From positions 1 to 64,000 of the IMG/VR virus record IMGVR_UViG_3300031857_000047: a stretch of DNA of 64,000 nt, one strand, 5' to 3'. The DNA is from a virus. Shown in pieces: positions 7,399 to 15,902 of the stretch. Made by a program: the position numbers and the translations under genes. The notes beneath the pieces are model-generated. The model made no database searches. It was not told the origin of the DNA and saw nothing but the letters and a program-made list of their open reading frames with translations. Numbering within the stretch: the first letter of the stretch is position 1; each line of letters begins with the position of its first letter.

Positions 7399-8081
7399 AA
7401 TATTTTCGCCTCCTTGATGACGTCTTTAACTAACTCTACATCTGCAGGCAAAGATTTAAAACGTCGAGACCAATGATTAGGATCAATAACTGGTCCAATT
7501 ATTTCTAACTGTTCGTCATTCATACGTTTTAACATTTCTTTTCCTGACTTGCTATTTAACACCATCCAAGGACTTATTAAACCCTCTTTAATATCATGCG
7601 TAGCTCTGTTTAAATTAACATATTGGAAGTAATGCTCCCAAGGAGCATTACTAGACTCACTCCAATCCATCATAGTTTTAATAGTTCTCTGTATTGCACC
7701 GTCTGCTGGTTCTATCTTGATTAGTTCACTGACGTATGTATCATACATCTCATCTCGGCACCAGTGATCTAATTTAATTCCACTCTTGATCACAAAGTCA
7801 ATGAATCTTTCTGGGTATATGGGATTAGTATTAACTAAAAAACTACCAAACTTTATAAAAGCTGTGTAATAGGGACTAGATGCAAATTCGTCAAATGTTT
7901 TAGCCTGTTTGGCCTTCTGCGTAAGTTCATAAAATCGTTGATAGGTTAATAAACCAGCTTGAACGTGCCTTTCACTTTTTGACATGTGCCGGCGTTTTTG
8001 TTCGCAGATATGCACTACCAAAGTTTTTTCTTTGGCAAACAACTTATTACAGTATTCGCACTTATAATTTAATGTCTGCAA
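7395..8081 (-). CDS. conserved-type hypothetical protein with N-terminal zinc finger
   Basis: The protein starts with a zinc-finger-like segment (CEYCNKLFAKEKTLVVHIC) followed by KRRHMSKSERHVQ and a helical body of about 200 residues. The first two Cys and the later His and Cys would bind one zinc. I chose the TTG start at 8081 because it places the finger right at the N-terminus and leaves a 20-base overlap. An ATG at 8114 would overlap the upstream gene by 53 bases. Proteins of this layout occur in many aquatic T4-like phages near replication genes, as far as I recall. A DNA-binding or transcription role is possible, not shown. Confidence 0.65.
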   Translation of the reverse strand: MQTLNYKCEYCNKLFAKEKTLVVHICEQKRRHMSKSERHVQAGLLTYQRFYELTQKAKQAKTFDEFASSPYYTAFIKFGSFLVNTNPIYPERFIDFVIKSGIKLDHWCRDEMYDTYVSELIKIEPADGAIQRTIKTMMDWSESSNAPWEHYFQYVNLNRATHDIKEGLISPWMVLNSKSGKEMLKRMNDEQLEIIGPVIDPNHWSRRFKSLPADVELVKDVIKEAKIL

Positions 8082-8541
8082 TTTGCTTTTTGTCCCAACC
8101 AAGGTCCTTAGCATACTCTTTAATCTCTTTGTCTGTGGTTATTGCAGCAAGTGTTTCTACATCCAACATTTTCATATTAGGAAACATCTCTGCTAAAAAC
8201 TTTTCTTTTTTATTTGTTTCTTTCTTTAGAGGAATATATTCTCTGTAGTGAGTTTTTCCATCTCCGCGACTGCATACACACAATGACTGCCAAACTAATT
8301 TAGGATGTTTTTGAATAGCGTTCCAATTTTTATTGTAGTATTCGTTAACAGTTAAAATAAAATGTTCTAGAACTTCAGGATCTCGAGACTTTGGAGCACT
8401 TATCCAACGATTAAGATTCCAAAAGTCGCCCTTAAGTTCTTTTCGTCCTTCATCATTAGCAGCATCCCATAAATCCTTATATCCCATATCAACTGATGGA
8501 ATAATTGTGTCGAATAGATCTAAGTGTTTATTTTTTGCCAT
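8062..8541 (-). CDS. possible clamp-loader small subunit (gp62-like)
   Basis: The protein is 159 residues, close to T4 gp62 (187). It has a helical middle (LNRWISA, then HFILTVNEYYNKNW) of the type seen in phage clamp-loader A subunits, and a basic segment (LKKETNKKEKFLAEMF). The position near a polymerase-like gene and UvsW fits a replication function. The similarity to gp62 is weak, and the partner gp44 is not in the window. It has its own sigma70-like promoter 23 bases upstream of the ATG. An alternative is a replication-linked hypothetical protein. Confidence 0.45.
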   Translation of the reverse strand: MAKNKHLDLFDTIIPSVDMGYKDLWDAANDEGRKELKGDFWNLNRWISAPKSRDPEVLEHFILTVNEYYNKNWNAIQKHPKLVWQSLCVCSRGDGKTHYREYIPLKKETNKKEKFLAEMFPNMKMLDVETLAAITTDKEIKEYAKDLGWDKKQIADIKL

Positions 8542-8800
8542 TATCTTTACTCAAGTGATAAAGTATTATACACTGATCTAAGGCATGTTGCAAGGCCGGA
8601 TTTGTTTTTGCTACCATTCTAATTTCTCTCCAAATAAGAGATTCTTTTGATTCTAAATAGGTTGCCTTGCCGTCGCCTGGCTTATTAGGACCATAGTTCC
8701 AACCGATAGCAATTTTATCGGTAGTACCTTCTTCAGTGGCATATACAACACCATCTTGGTGCTCGTATACATAAGTTGCACCTGGTTTAAGATTTCCCAT
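8528..8800 (-). CDS. conserved-type hypothetical protein, 90 aa
   Basis: The open frame extends to 8872, but the segment before MGNLKPGATYVYE lies inside the cupin gene. The ATG at 8800 gives a 14-base overlap and a sensible N-terminus. The product has a short beta-rich front (TYVYEHQDGVVYATEEG) and a helical C-terminal half (LQHALDQCIILYHLS). It resembles a short family common in aquatic T4-like phages. It overlaps the gp62-like gene by 14 bases. No function is known. Confidence 0.65.
   Translation of the reverse strand: MGNLKPGATYVYEHQDGVVYATEEGTTDKIAIGWNYGPNKPGDGKATYLESKESLIWREIRMVAKTNPALQHALDQCIILYHLSKDNGKK
8565..8593 (-). promoter_or_regulatory. sigma70-like promoter inside the UvsW operon
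   Basis: TTGCAA (8593-8588), a 17-base spacer and a perfect TATAAT (8570-8565) lie on the minus strand. The -10 box is 23 bases before the ATG of the gp62-like gene, giving a short leader. The box lies inside the end of the upstream 90-residue gene, so it would add transcription of the downstream genes. Confidence 0.5.
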
Positions 8801-9143
8801 TTTTTGCGTATCCAACAGTTTCACGTTCAATGTCATCGTGATCAAACTCTGCCCAATATAGTTCAAACGCAATACAATCTGTCACAGCTTCAAATTGATG
8901 ATATTCACCTGGCGCTACCTTAGTGTACTGTCCTGCTGTTAGCAATGTTTCATCTACTAGGTCGTAATTGTTTTTCCACACACGAATGATCATTTCACCC
9001 TTTTCAACAAAAAAACCATTCCACTTATATCGATGTTTATGTTTAGAACATGTGCCACCTTTTTTAGCTTCAATGCGATGAAACTCTAATACACCGTTTG
9101 CTTCAAGGAGTTCTGTTTGACCCCATACTTTTCCTGCTTTCAT
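8787..9143 (-). CDS. cupin-domain protein
   Basis: A single-cupin protein of 118 residues. Motif 1 has the metal-ligand pattern in SKHKHRYKWNGFFVEKGE (His pair, then the Glu-Gly of the turn). Motif 2 is PGEYHQFEAVTD. The fold is that of mannose-6-phosphate isomerase type II and related sugar enzymes, though cupins have many functions. It overlaps the upstream methyltransferase gene by ATGA, and the two products share the start MKAGK. This pairing with a methyltransferase suggests a role in small-molecule or sugar modification. The substrate is unknown. Confidence 0.75.
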   Translation of the reverse strand: MKAGKVWGQTELLEANGVLEFHRIEAKKGGTCSKHKHRYKWNGFFVEKGEMIIRVWKNNYDLVDETLLTAGQYTKVAPGEYHQFEAVTDCIAFELYWAEFDHDDIERETVGYAKNGKS

Positions 9144-9676
9144 ATTTTCTCCAAAAAACTGTAATTCTTATTAGGCGATAGAAACCAAACATTGTCTGGT
9201 CCTACTTCAAATGTTCCAAACTTATCCTTAACTGCTTGATTAACTGCTGGAAAGTTAATGTCGTGACCAATAAACCATCCAGTGTCTTTCAGCTTAGGAA
9301 TCCATGCATTTAAGTCTCTAGTAACTGATTTATATCCGTGTCCTGCATCGATAAAAAAGAAATCTAGACTCTTATCCGGAACCGACACTGCCATATCCCA
9401 ACTAATACCTTCAAGGACTGTTAATCTATTATTATATTTTTTTTGAACTTTTTGATTGTAAAATTGGTCAATTTGTTTATCAACAGCATACATGTTTAAT
9501 GCTGGATTATTTTCTAACAGACAAAATAAAGTTCGACCCTCTCGAACTCCGATTTCTGCACCAGTAGTCCATTTATGGTGATTGACAAGATCGTTTATAA
9601 AATATTCTCTACGATTTTGAGAGTGTTTGCTATTGTAAGTCAATGGAACATTTAAAAGAATCTTACCAGCTTTCAT
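9140..9676 (-). CDS. class I SAM-dependent methyltransferase
   Basis: The 178-residue protein has motif I TTGAEIGVREGRT (about residues 37-49), motif II MYAVDKQ, and the DFFFIDAGHGYKSVTRDL segment typical of Methyltransf_24-type enzymes. A GWFIGHDINF strand follows. These enzymes often act on sugars or small molecules. The gene is joined to its neighbours by 4-base overlaps on both sides. The product may modify a nucleotide or sugar together with the adjacent cupin; no DNA-recognition domain is present, so a restriction-type methylase is unlikely. Confidence 0.8.
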   Translation of the reverse strand: MKAGKILLNVPLTYNSKHSQNRREYFINDLVNHHKWTTGAEIGVREGRTLFCLLENNPALNMYAVDKQIDQFYNQKVQKKYNNRLTVLEGISWDMAVSVPDKSLDFFFIDAGHGYKSVTRDLNAWIPKLKDTGWFIGHDINFPAVNQAVKDKFGTFEVGPDNVWFLSPNKNYSFLEKI

Positions 9677-10179
9677 ATCACTTTATCCAATTGCAGTACT
9701 TCGCTTTGTCTACTTATTTCTTTAACAAAATATGCACAAGGCGGATTTGGTCCGTCGTGTAACGGAACCGTTAATAATTGACCATTTTTCATTTTTGGAA
9801 AATACCATCGAACGTCTTGATAGATATTTACTATTTCTATGTTCATGTACTCACACTTAAATCCATTAATAGGATTAAAGATAAAAGCATCAAACCCTCG
9901 CTCATTCAAACTGGTAAGTGGCAATACTTCTGGATCAAGGCCGCAATCTCTATCGCCAACAACCATACACCAATCTAAAGGCATTTGTACTTCATAGCCG
10001 CCGATGCTTAATAAAATTGCAGGACTATTGAAACTTTCTAAGAAAATTAACGGCATGAAGAAAAAATCCGGCTCGTTGGGATTAGAATTATCTAAGACTG
10101 AAAATCTAGTATCTTCGTCTACCTCATCTGGTAATTCATTTAGGTCAAAAGACCTATTGTTTAATGTTAGTATTTTCAT
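9673..10179 (-). CDS. conserved-type hypothetical protein next to UvsW
   Basis: The 168-residue protein is beta-rich. Its central part (DWCMVVGDRDCGLDPEVL) and later VRWYFPKMKNGQLLTVPL look highly constrained, as in proteins conserved across aquatic T4-like phages. It overlaps uvsW by 4 bases and so is likely co-translated with it. I recognise no catalytic motif. A role in the replication or late-transcription switch is possible from its place, without direct support. Confidence 0.65.
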   Translation of the reverse strand: MKILTLNNRSFDLNELPDEVDEDTRFSVLDNSNPNEPDFFFMPLIFLESFNSPAILLSIGGYEVQMPLDWCMVVGDRDCGLDPEVLPLTSLNERGFDAFIFNPINGFKCEYMNIEIVNIYQDVRWYFPKMKNGQLLTVPLHDGPNPPCAYFVKEISRQSEVLQLDKVI

Positions 10180-11630
10180 ATGTTTACCTTAGTAATTGTA
10201 AAGGGGTATTTCGCCTCCTTGTAGTATTTTTTTCGTTCAGTTAAATGTCTTTTAGAATATTTGCAGGCGCTGGTTATATCCCAGATTTCCACGTGGTCTT
10301 TGTCTTCCGCTTTTCTAATGCCTCGCCCAATACTTTGTATAACTCTAACAAAGCTCTTTCCGGGTTCAACAAGAACCAAATTAAAAATCCTTGGAATATT
10401 AATACCCACAGCGGCCACACCGTAAGTCGCCACAATAATCTTGCCATCACTTGTTTTAATCTCGTCATATTCTTCCTTTCGGTCGTCTAGTTTCATCCCG
10501 CCACTGACAAACACAGCTTCAGGTATACGTTCGATTAATTTGTTCCCGGTGTCAATTCTATTGATTAAAACAAGGGTATTGCCAGACAATGCCAACGATT
10601 TAATTTTATTTGCCATCCATGTAATTCTAGAATCATCAGTCACTAGAAATGCATATTCATCAGCAAAACTTCTAAACACTTGAACTTCATTAGTTTGTAA
10701 AATATTAATTTGTAATTGTGCTAGCACACCCTTTTCTTGTAGATCGTGTGCAGACACTTGATTGATAACGGGACCAATACTGGCAAGAATGCCCTGAAAT
10801 TCCCACGCTTCTTTAGGTATAGTTCCAGTAAGTCCCCAACGGATTGCACAGTTATTAAAATTCTGTGTCAACAATTTTGTCAGTACTTCTGCTTTAGCTT
10901 GATGAACTTCATCAATGATAATTGCCGATACACCAGCAGTAAATTCCGCCAACGACAACGTATCGTCGTCATAGCTTTTCTTATCTAATACATTAAGACT
11001 TTGCCATGTGCATATAGTGTGAGTCTTGTTTAATTCTTTTCTATCACCGAAATAAACTCCAACATCTAGTCCAAGGTTTTTGTAGTCTTCCTCAGTTTGT
11101 ACAACAAGAGATTTGTTCGGAACAATAACCATCGTACGCCCATACGTCTCACAAAGATGCGATAGTGTCGCTGTAGTAATCGTTTTGCCTGCACCTGTTG
11201 CTACCTCCTGTAATGATTGTGGGTTTTCTAAAAACTTGTTTACAACATCAAATTGATAATCTCTCAGAATGATGGGCTTACCTGCTTCCGGATGCCCTTT
11301 AGGCCATGTCTTGCCTTTATCTGCCCAATAGTTTTCAGTGACTGCTTGAAATTCTATTTTGTTATGTTGGCGCAAATCATCAATTTCAATTTCATATCCA
11401 GCATCTTCAACGATAGGTAGAATGACGTCTAGATGTGCAAGATAGCCAGTGCCTCCAATACCAAAATATGTTTTTGTTCCATCCCATCGACCTAGTTTAA
11501 AGGCAGGCATATGACGGGCATAAGGCAAATCAAATTTCAATTTGTTAACAATTTTTCTTCGTGTTTCAACACTAAGTCCTTCTAACTTAATGTTGACTTC
11601 ATCTCGAATTACTAGTTTACAAAGTGACAA
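10176..11630 (-). CDS. uvsW: UvsW helicase
   Basis: A superfamily 2 helicase that in T4 unwinds R-loops and branched DNA, switching replication from origin-dependent to recombination-dependent. An N-terminal DNA-binding-type region (residues 1-110) is followed by the Q-region (ILRDYQ, 121-126), motif I ATGAGKT (144-150), motif II DEVH (240-243) and motif III LTGT (267-270). The C-terminal RecA-like domain contains VIQSIGRGIRKAEDKD. The 484-residue length is somewhat shorter than T4 UvsW. It overlaps the 398-residue gene upstream by 14 bases and a hypothetical gene downstream by 4. Confidence 0.92.
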   Translation of the reverse strand: MSLCKLVIRDEVNIKLEGLSVETRRKIVNKLKFDLPYARHMPAFKLGRWDGTKTYFGIGGTGYLAHLDVILPIVEDAGYEIEIDDLRQHNKIEFQAVTENYWADKGKTWPKGHPEAGKPIILRDYQFDVVNKFLENPQSLQEVATGAGKTITTATLSHLCETYGRTMVIVPNKSLVVQTEEDYKNLGLDVGVYFGDRKELNKTHTICTWQSLNVLDKKSYDDDTLSLAEFTAGVSAIIIDEVHQAKAEVLTKLLTQNFNNCAIRWGLTGTIPKEAWEFQGILASIGPVINQVSAHDLQEKGVLAQLQINILQTNEVQVFRSFADEYAFLVTDDSRITWMANKIKSLALSGNTLVLINRIDTGNKLIERIPEAVFVSGGMKLDDRKEEYDEIKTSDGKIIVATYGVAAVGINIPRIFNLVLVEPGKSFVRVIQSIGRGIRKAEDKDHVEIWDITSACKYSKRHLTERKKYYKEAKYPFTITKVNI

Positions 11631-12813
11631 TTTGTTGTTTCCTTATTGGAGTAGGTTTGATATCTCCCAAATAACAAACACATGGATGAACTGATAACCA
11701 TGCAGATGTTGTCGGTTCATTGATAGGTGTGTAGCTATTTGTAATAACTATTTTAACATCAATGTTGTCTTTAAACAACCACTTAGGTGGTTTCTGAAGA
11801 AATATTAAAATCTTTCCATCTCGTACTGTGCCGCCAAGTGCATTGTCCTTAATCCACTCATTTAATTTTGATTTCTTTTCTACAGGATCTCTAAAACAAA
11901 CTTTTATTTCGGATCGCAGAATGCCTGCAAGATCTGCCTCGCCTATAAATTTTGTAAGCCATTCGATAATATTTTGAGTGTTTCGATCTATTAACACACA
12001 AGTAATTCCGTTTATATCTTTGTGAAGATCAAAAAATTCCTTGTTAGTTTTCAACCAAAAATGTTTAGAGCTCGATTCACATATACGCTCTAAAGGAGTT
12101 TTTGTAGGCCTATCAAAAATCACCGGATAGCCCATTGATTTTGCTAGAAATAAATCGTGCTGAAAATTATTTAATTTATGTGCTTGATAAAAATTTTGTG
12201 CGTCGTCTGTAGAATTTATTAATCTAATATCGTTATCTACAATTTCTGCACGTGGTATAATTTGTTCTTGTTGATTCCAAATTTCTGCAACATTATCGAC
12301 TAATTTTAAGAACGATTCGTCGAGTTCAAATTCGTGTTTTCTTAAAAATTCTTCTAGGTGAATTACATTAAATTTGTAAACATCTAGCACTCTAATTTTT
12401 CTTTCAACATCCCATTGACTAGCGCCGTAGCTTAATTGACTAACGTTAAATTCTTTGTCAAACACATCTTTTAGAGAATATGGAAATTTTAAACAGATAG
12501 AAATATCACCGTCATTGTTTTCTTCTACAAACACTTTTTTAGAAAGATCTAATTTTCTAAAGCTGTTTTTCCATATTGGCGACTCGATTAACGTACCATA
12601 GTCAATTCCCAACCTCTTAGAATGAGATTTATATTTTACTAATATTTTTAGTAAAAAATTGCCCTGATTTGCGGTCAATTGATTGCCCATTGAAATCTGA
12701 TTGTAAAAACTGTGCATGGCTGCACTATCTTGATCCATTAGAATCTCTACATCCAAAATTGTTTGGTTATAAAATTCAAGGAACAGATCTTCAATGTAAG
12801 AGAACTTTGACAT
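11617..12813 (-). CDS. conserved-type hypothetical protein, 398 aa, head of the UvsW operon
   Basis: The protein has no domain I can name. The N-terminal region contains QLTANQGNFLLKILVKY (about residues 64-80), a helix pattern seen in unnamed T4-like phage proteins. The middle is rich in aromatic and charged residues, and the C-terminal 120 residues look like a mixed alpha/beta fold. It is directly followed by uvsW with a 14-base overlap. A strong promoter ends 6 bases before its ATG with no Shine-Dalgarno site, so it may start a leaderless operon of eight to ten genes. A recombination or replication accessory role is inference from place. Confidence 0.65.
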   Translation of the reverse strand: MSKFSYIEDLFLEFYNQTILDVEILMDQDSAAMHSFYNQISMGNQLTANQGNFLLKILVKYKSHSKRLGIDYGTLIESPIWKNSFRKLDLSKKVFVEENNDGDISICLKFPYSLKDVFDKEFNVSQLSYGASQWDVERKIRVLDVYKFNVIHLEEFLRKHEFELDESFLKLVDNVAEIWNQQEQIIPRAEIVDNDIRLINSTDDAQNFYQAHKLNNFQHDLFLAKSMGYPVIFDRPTKTPLERICESSSKHFWLKTNKEFFDLHKDINGITCVLIDRNTQNIIEWLTKFIGEADLAGILRSEIKVCFRDPVEKKSKLNEWIKDNALGGTVRDGKILIFLQKPPKWLFKDNIDVKIVITNSYTPINEPTTSAWLSVHPCVCYLGDIKPTPIRKQQIVTL

Positions 12814-12819
12814 ATTAAT

Positions 12820-12848
12820 ACTATACTGTATTTTTTCGTAAAAGTCAA
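12820..12848 (-). promoter_or_regulatory. sigma70-like promoter for the UvsW operon
   Basis: TTGACT (12848-12843), a 17-base spacer and TATAGT (12825-12820) lie on the minus strand. The -10 box ends 6 bases before the ATG, which would put +1 on the start codon, the same layout as at the primase gene. Confidence 0.65.
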
Positions 12849-13696
12849 TGATTATTTAGGTAATTTTTTAACTCTGGTATAAGCCTATTGATTGGTATAC
12901 CTTGGGCTATTTCGTTTACAGTCCATTCGGTGTGACATAATTTTAAAAACCATTCTTGTCTATCAGGCAAACTTGGGTCGGCAATATTCTCTATACGGTC
13001 ACTGACAGGAAATGCCAAACTTGACTGGTGACAAACCACCGGTATACCGTTAATTGCCGCTTGAACAGCCGGACCACTGTTGTGATTGATTACACAGTGA
13101 TAGCGGTAATCGATATCAAAGGCATCGTAGCTGCCAACAATTTTTTTAGGAGTTTCGATGACTACTCCGGGAACATTAAGCGTAAAAGGAGATCTAGGAT
13201 GTGGTCGCACTACAATGGATTTATCGGTAAATTTCCTAATTTCTGTGATTTTTTGTCGGACCCACTCTGCCATTGAAGGTTGGCCTTCCCATTGAAGACT
13301 ACGGTCGTGTTGACAGGCAATTAAAATTTTATTATTCCTTTCCTGTTGAAAAAATTTTAAATCTATTCCAATTGCGCTCGGCCTATTTTTGTCAAGATTT
13401 TCAGTATTTCCAAAAATTCCATGGCTATGTATGTGGTCTAAACTGACCCGCCATGTTTCGCCCCTACGTAAATTTCCAACTTCAATTATCAGCACTGGTT
13501 TTTTTAGTTTACGGCATTGATTGTATATCAGTTGGTTTCGTTGCATACGTCCGTGCCATAATACTGACCAAATGACATCAACATCTTGACCGTGATCTAC
13601 CACAGAAAATCCAAGTTTTTGTATTCCCTGCTCTAATGCTGCAAATATAGGAACACTGTTTAATGCACCATTTTCTTTGTGAATTTTGAATTTCAT
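12845..13696 (-). CDS. capsule-polysaccharide-synthesis-like protein (paralogue 1)
   Basis: The 283-residue protein has the layout of the KpsC/KpsS-type capsule glycosyltransferase family. There is a VVRPHPRSPF segment and a late INHNSGPAVQAAINGIPVV segment, in which a Ser/Thr-Gly-rich turn precedes a strand, as in GT-B donor sites. The frame extends to 13747, but the ATG at 13696 starts the typical N-terminus and avoids the divergent gene. Two further paralogues lie at 17440-18375 and 19795-20598, sharing the late N-S-x-A motif and a closing W-x-x-x-E-I pattern. The exact acceptor is unknown. It opens the polysaccharide island. Confidence 0.65.
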   Translation of the reverse strand: MKFKIHKENGALNSVPIFAALEQGIQKLGFSVVDHGQDVDVIWSVLWHGRMQRNQLIYNQCRKLKKPVLIIEVGNLRRGETWRVSLDHIHSHGIFGNTENLDKNRPSAIGIDLKFFQQERNNKILIACQHDRSLQWEGQPSMAEWVRQKITEIRKFTDKSIVVRPHPRSPFTLNVPGVVIETPKKIVGSYDAFDIDYRYHCVINHNSGPAVQAAINGIPVVCHQSSLAFPVSDRIENIADPSLPDRQEWFLKLCHTEWTVNEIAQGIPINRLIPELKNYLNNH

Positions 13697-13700
13697 TGTC

Positions 13701-13709
13701 AAATAAATA
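13701..13709 (+). promoter_or_regulatory. late promoter element, plus strand
   Basis: AAATAAATA on the plus strand resembles the late consensus and lies 25 bases before the ATG at 13735. A minus-strand element lies just beside it, so the two form a divergent pair. Confidence 0.4.
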
Positions 13710-13715
13710 TATGTG

Positions 13716-13721
13716 TATTTA
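13716..13721 (-). promoter_or_regulatory. late promoter element, minus strand
   Basis: TAAATA on the minus strand lies 19 bases before the ATG at 13696 of the capsule-synthesis-like gene. It is a short match and may be chance in AT-rich DNA. Confidence 0.35.
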
Positions 13722-13734
13722 ATGAATAACTGTG

Positions 13735-14130
13735 ATGAAATTTTCAAAACGATTAAAAAAATCTAATAAACAAGCACGTAATATCCTTGTGCTAGGCACA
13801 GCATTGGGAAATCTCGAGGATCTTCTTGACACATTTGATACAGTGTTTGTAGTTAATGAACTAGAACCCCGTATTCGAAAACGAAATGCAGTTTATAGAG
13901 AGAATTTTGATAATATTCACTTACTCACTGATATTGATTTTATAATTGTGGATTTCAATCAAGAAAAATTCATACCAGAATTAACTCAAATATGGCGTAG
14001 AACTGCTCCTACTATTATTATTCAAGGACCGGAATTAATTTCTGCAGAATGTCAAAAAATACTCAAGGCTGATCATTATGCAATCCGAGAAGTTGCTAAA
14101 GGTTATTACGTTTGGAAAAATAAAATATGA
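13735..14130 (+). CDS. hypothetical protein with Rossmann-like start, 131 aa
   Basis: The protein has a basic N-terminus (KFSKRLKKSNKQARN), then a strand and small-residue turn (ILVLGTALGNLEDLL) followed by further alternating strands. This resembles a nucleotide- or SAM-binding Rossmann fold of about 100 residues. An in-frame GTG at 13732 directly precedes the ATG. It lies between the capsule-synthesis-like gene and GDP-mannose dehydratase, so a role in sugar metabolism is plausible. No catalytic residue can be assigned. Confidence 0.55.
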   Translation: MKFSKRLKKSNKQARNILVLGTALGNLEDLLDTFDTVFVVNELEPRIRKRNAVYRENFDNIHLLTDIDFIIVDFNQEKFIPELTQIWRRTAPTIIIQGPELISAECQKILKADHYAIREVAKGYYVWKNKI

Positions 14131-14144
14131 CCAGTAAATTTACC

Positions 14145-14151
14145 ATAAATA
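14145..14151 (+). promoter_or_regulatory. late promoter element for GDP-mannose dehydratase
   Basis: ATAAATA on the plus strand (preceded by ACC) matches the T4 late consensus core. It is 27 bases before the ATG, with an AGGA ribosome-binding site between them. Confidence 0.55.
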
Positions 14152-14178
14152 AAACACTCTAATACTGTTAGGAAACCT

Positions 14179-15192
14179 ATGAAAAAAATTGCCTTTGTGA
14201 CAGGGATGACTGGTCAAGACGGACCGTACCTTGCTAAATTACTTGTAGAAAAAGATTATAAAGTTTATGGTCTAGTTAAACGTTATTCAAATCCAAATTT
14301 AGATAATATTAAATTTTTAGGAATTGAAAACGACGTAGAATTAATTACAGGAGATATTACCGATGATGGATGTATGAATCATTTGGTAAAAAGCCTAAAA
14401 CCCAATGAATTTTATAATCTCGCTGCACAAAGTTTTGTAGGAGCTAGTTGGGATCTAAATAAAATGACTACCGAAGTTAATGCTGTGGGCGTTTTAAATA
14501 TTCTTAACGCAATTAAACAACATAACCCAGATACTAGATATTATCAAGCAAGCACCAGTGAAATGTTTGGTAATAGTATTGAAATTTCAGGAGGACAGCA
14601 GGACGAGCACACTCCGTTCTGGCCACGTAGTCCGTATGGTGTTGCTAAATTGTATGCATACTGGATGACTGTAAATTTCCGTGAAAGTTATAGTCTACAT
14701 GCATCAAACGGAATCTTGTTTAATCATGAAAGTCCTATTAGAGGCAAAGAATTTGTCACTAGAAAAATTACAGACGGTGTTGCAAAAATTAAAATGGGAC
14801 TTGCTGACAAAATCACATTGGGTAATTTAGATGCAAAACGTGATTGGGGATTTGCCGGTGACTTTGTTGAAGCCATGTGGTTAATGTTGCAACAACCTGA
14901 GCCAGGCGATTATGTGATTGCCACTGGAGTACAATATACCATTGGTGATTTACTAGAACGTGCATTTAAATATGCCGGCATTGACAATTGGCAAAAATAT
15001 ATTGAAACTAATCCTGCATTTGTGCGGCCTGCAGAATTGCACAGCCTTTGCGGCAATCCTACAAAAGCAGAAACTGTACTAGGATGGAAACGTAAAACTG
15101 ATTTTGACGGTCTTGTTAAAATGATGGTTGAAGCAGATATTAATCGATATAGTAAGACACACGGTATCGATTGGACACTACAAACAAAATGA
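14179..15192 (+). CDS. gmd: GDP-mannose 4,6-dehydratase
   Basis: This enzyme converts GDP-mannose to GDP-4-keto-6-deoxymannose, the precursor of fucose, rhamnose and related sugars. The NADP-binding motif is GMTGQDGPYL (residues 9-18). The active site is S125-T126-S127-E128 with the Y153-x-x-x-K157 pair in RSPYGVAKLYAYW. The FNHESPIRGKEFVTRK and LGNLDAKRDWGFAGD motifs are typical of this enzyme. The 337-residue length is slightly short of bacterial Gmd (about 370). A ribosome site (AGGA) precedes the ATG. It is the best-defined enzyme of the island and suggests that the phage alters surface polysaccharide with a deoxy sugar. Confidence 0.9.
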   Translation: MKKIAFVTGMTGQDGPYLAKLLVEKDYKVYGLVKRYSNPNLDNIKFLGIENDVELITGDITDDGCMNHLVKSLKPNEFYNLAAQSFVGASWDLNKMTTEVNAVGVLNILNAIKQHNPDTRYYQASTSEMFGNSIEISGGQQDEHTPFWPRSPYGVAKLYAYWMTVNFRESYSLHASNGILFNHESPIRGKEFVTRKITDGVAKIKMGLADKITLGNLDAKRDWGFAGDFVEAMWLMLQQPEPGDYVIATGVQYTIGDLLERAFKYAGIDNWQKYIETNPAFVRPAELHSLCGNPTKAETVLGWKRKTDFDGLVKMMVEADINRYSKTHGIDWTLQTK

Positions 15193-15232
15193 AAAAGAAT
15201 TAATTCTTTAATATAGTTTGAAAGTATTAGAA

Positions 15233-15898
15233 ATGAAGAGTTATATTATTTGTTTAAGTCAAATAGAGTCTAGTTTTTCAAGTGCTGTGAAGTTAAAAAA
15301 ATCGTTAGATATGTTTAATATGGAATCTGAATTATTTGAAGGAACATACGGAAACGATGCTCGTAAACAATATATCGAAGAACATAGATTGCGGCACCCC
15401 TGGGGCTTTAAAGGTCCTACTATGCCGTATTCTGAAAGTTTTCGAAATGAAATTCCGCCGGCGGGAGAAATTGGATGTTTCTACAGTCATTACAGGCTAT
15501 GGCAAATGTGCGTAGAAATCAACAAATCTATTATAATATTTGAAGACGATGTTGTAGTAGTGCGTCCTTATATTCCTGTTAATTGGGACGATATTTTAAG
15601 TTTAGCATTTAGCCATCCAAACAAAATGATAAGATATCGTCATTACTTAGACACTCCAACTGGATTGCCGGAGGCTGTACATTACAGATCGTCAAGTATG
15701 CCTGGAAACGGAGGGTATGCAATACATCCGCATGCCGCAAAAAAATTAGTTGAAACTTATGCCAATACATATTTGCCTGCAGATAATGCAATCAATCAAT
15801 ATATAGTTAAAATACAGATACATAATTATATGATGGGGGCTGCTACTAATGAGCACGAAGGAAATATTAGTTTGATTAACACACAAGTTTGGGATTAA
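15233..15898 (+). CDS. glycosyltransferase family 25-like protein
   Basis: The protein begins MKSYIICLSQ, the usual first strand of GT25 LPS glycosyltransferases. It has the GEIGCFYSHYRLW segment (about residues 78-90) and the metal-type IIFEDDV motif (E104-D105-D106). The upstream TTG at 15218 is less likely than the ATG at 15233. GT25 enzymes add galactose or related sugars to lipooligosaccharide. A second copy of this type lies at 24897-25514. It follows gmd with a 40-base gap and is probably on the same transcript. Confidence 0.75.
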   Translation: MKSYIICLSQIESSFSSAVKLKKSLDMFNMESELFEGTYGNDARKQYIEEHRLRHPWGFKGPTMPYSESFRNEIPPAGEIGCFYSHYRLWQMCVEINKSIIIFEDDVVVVRPYIPVNWDDILSLAFSHPNKMIRYRHYLDTPTGLPEAVHYRSSSMPGNGGYAIHPHAAKKLVETYANTYLPADNAINQYIVKIQIHNYMMGAATNEHEGNISLINTQVWD

Positions 15899-15902
15899 TT
15901 AT

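Noticed and set aside
9140-9676. DNA restriction-type methylase
   Set aside because: The protein has small-molecule methyltransferase motifs without a DNA-recognition domain or DPPY/NPPF-type motif.
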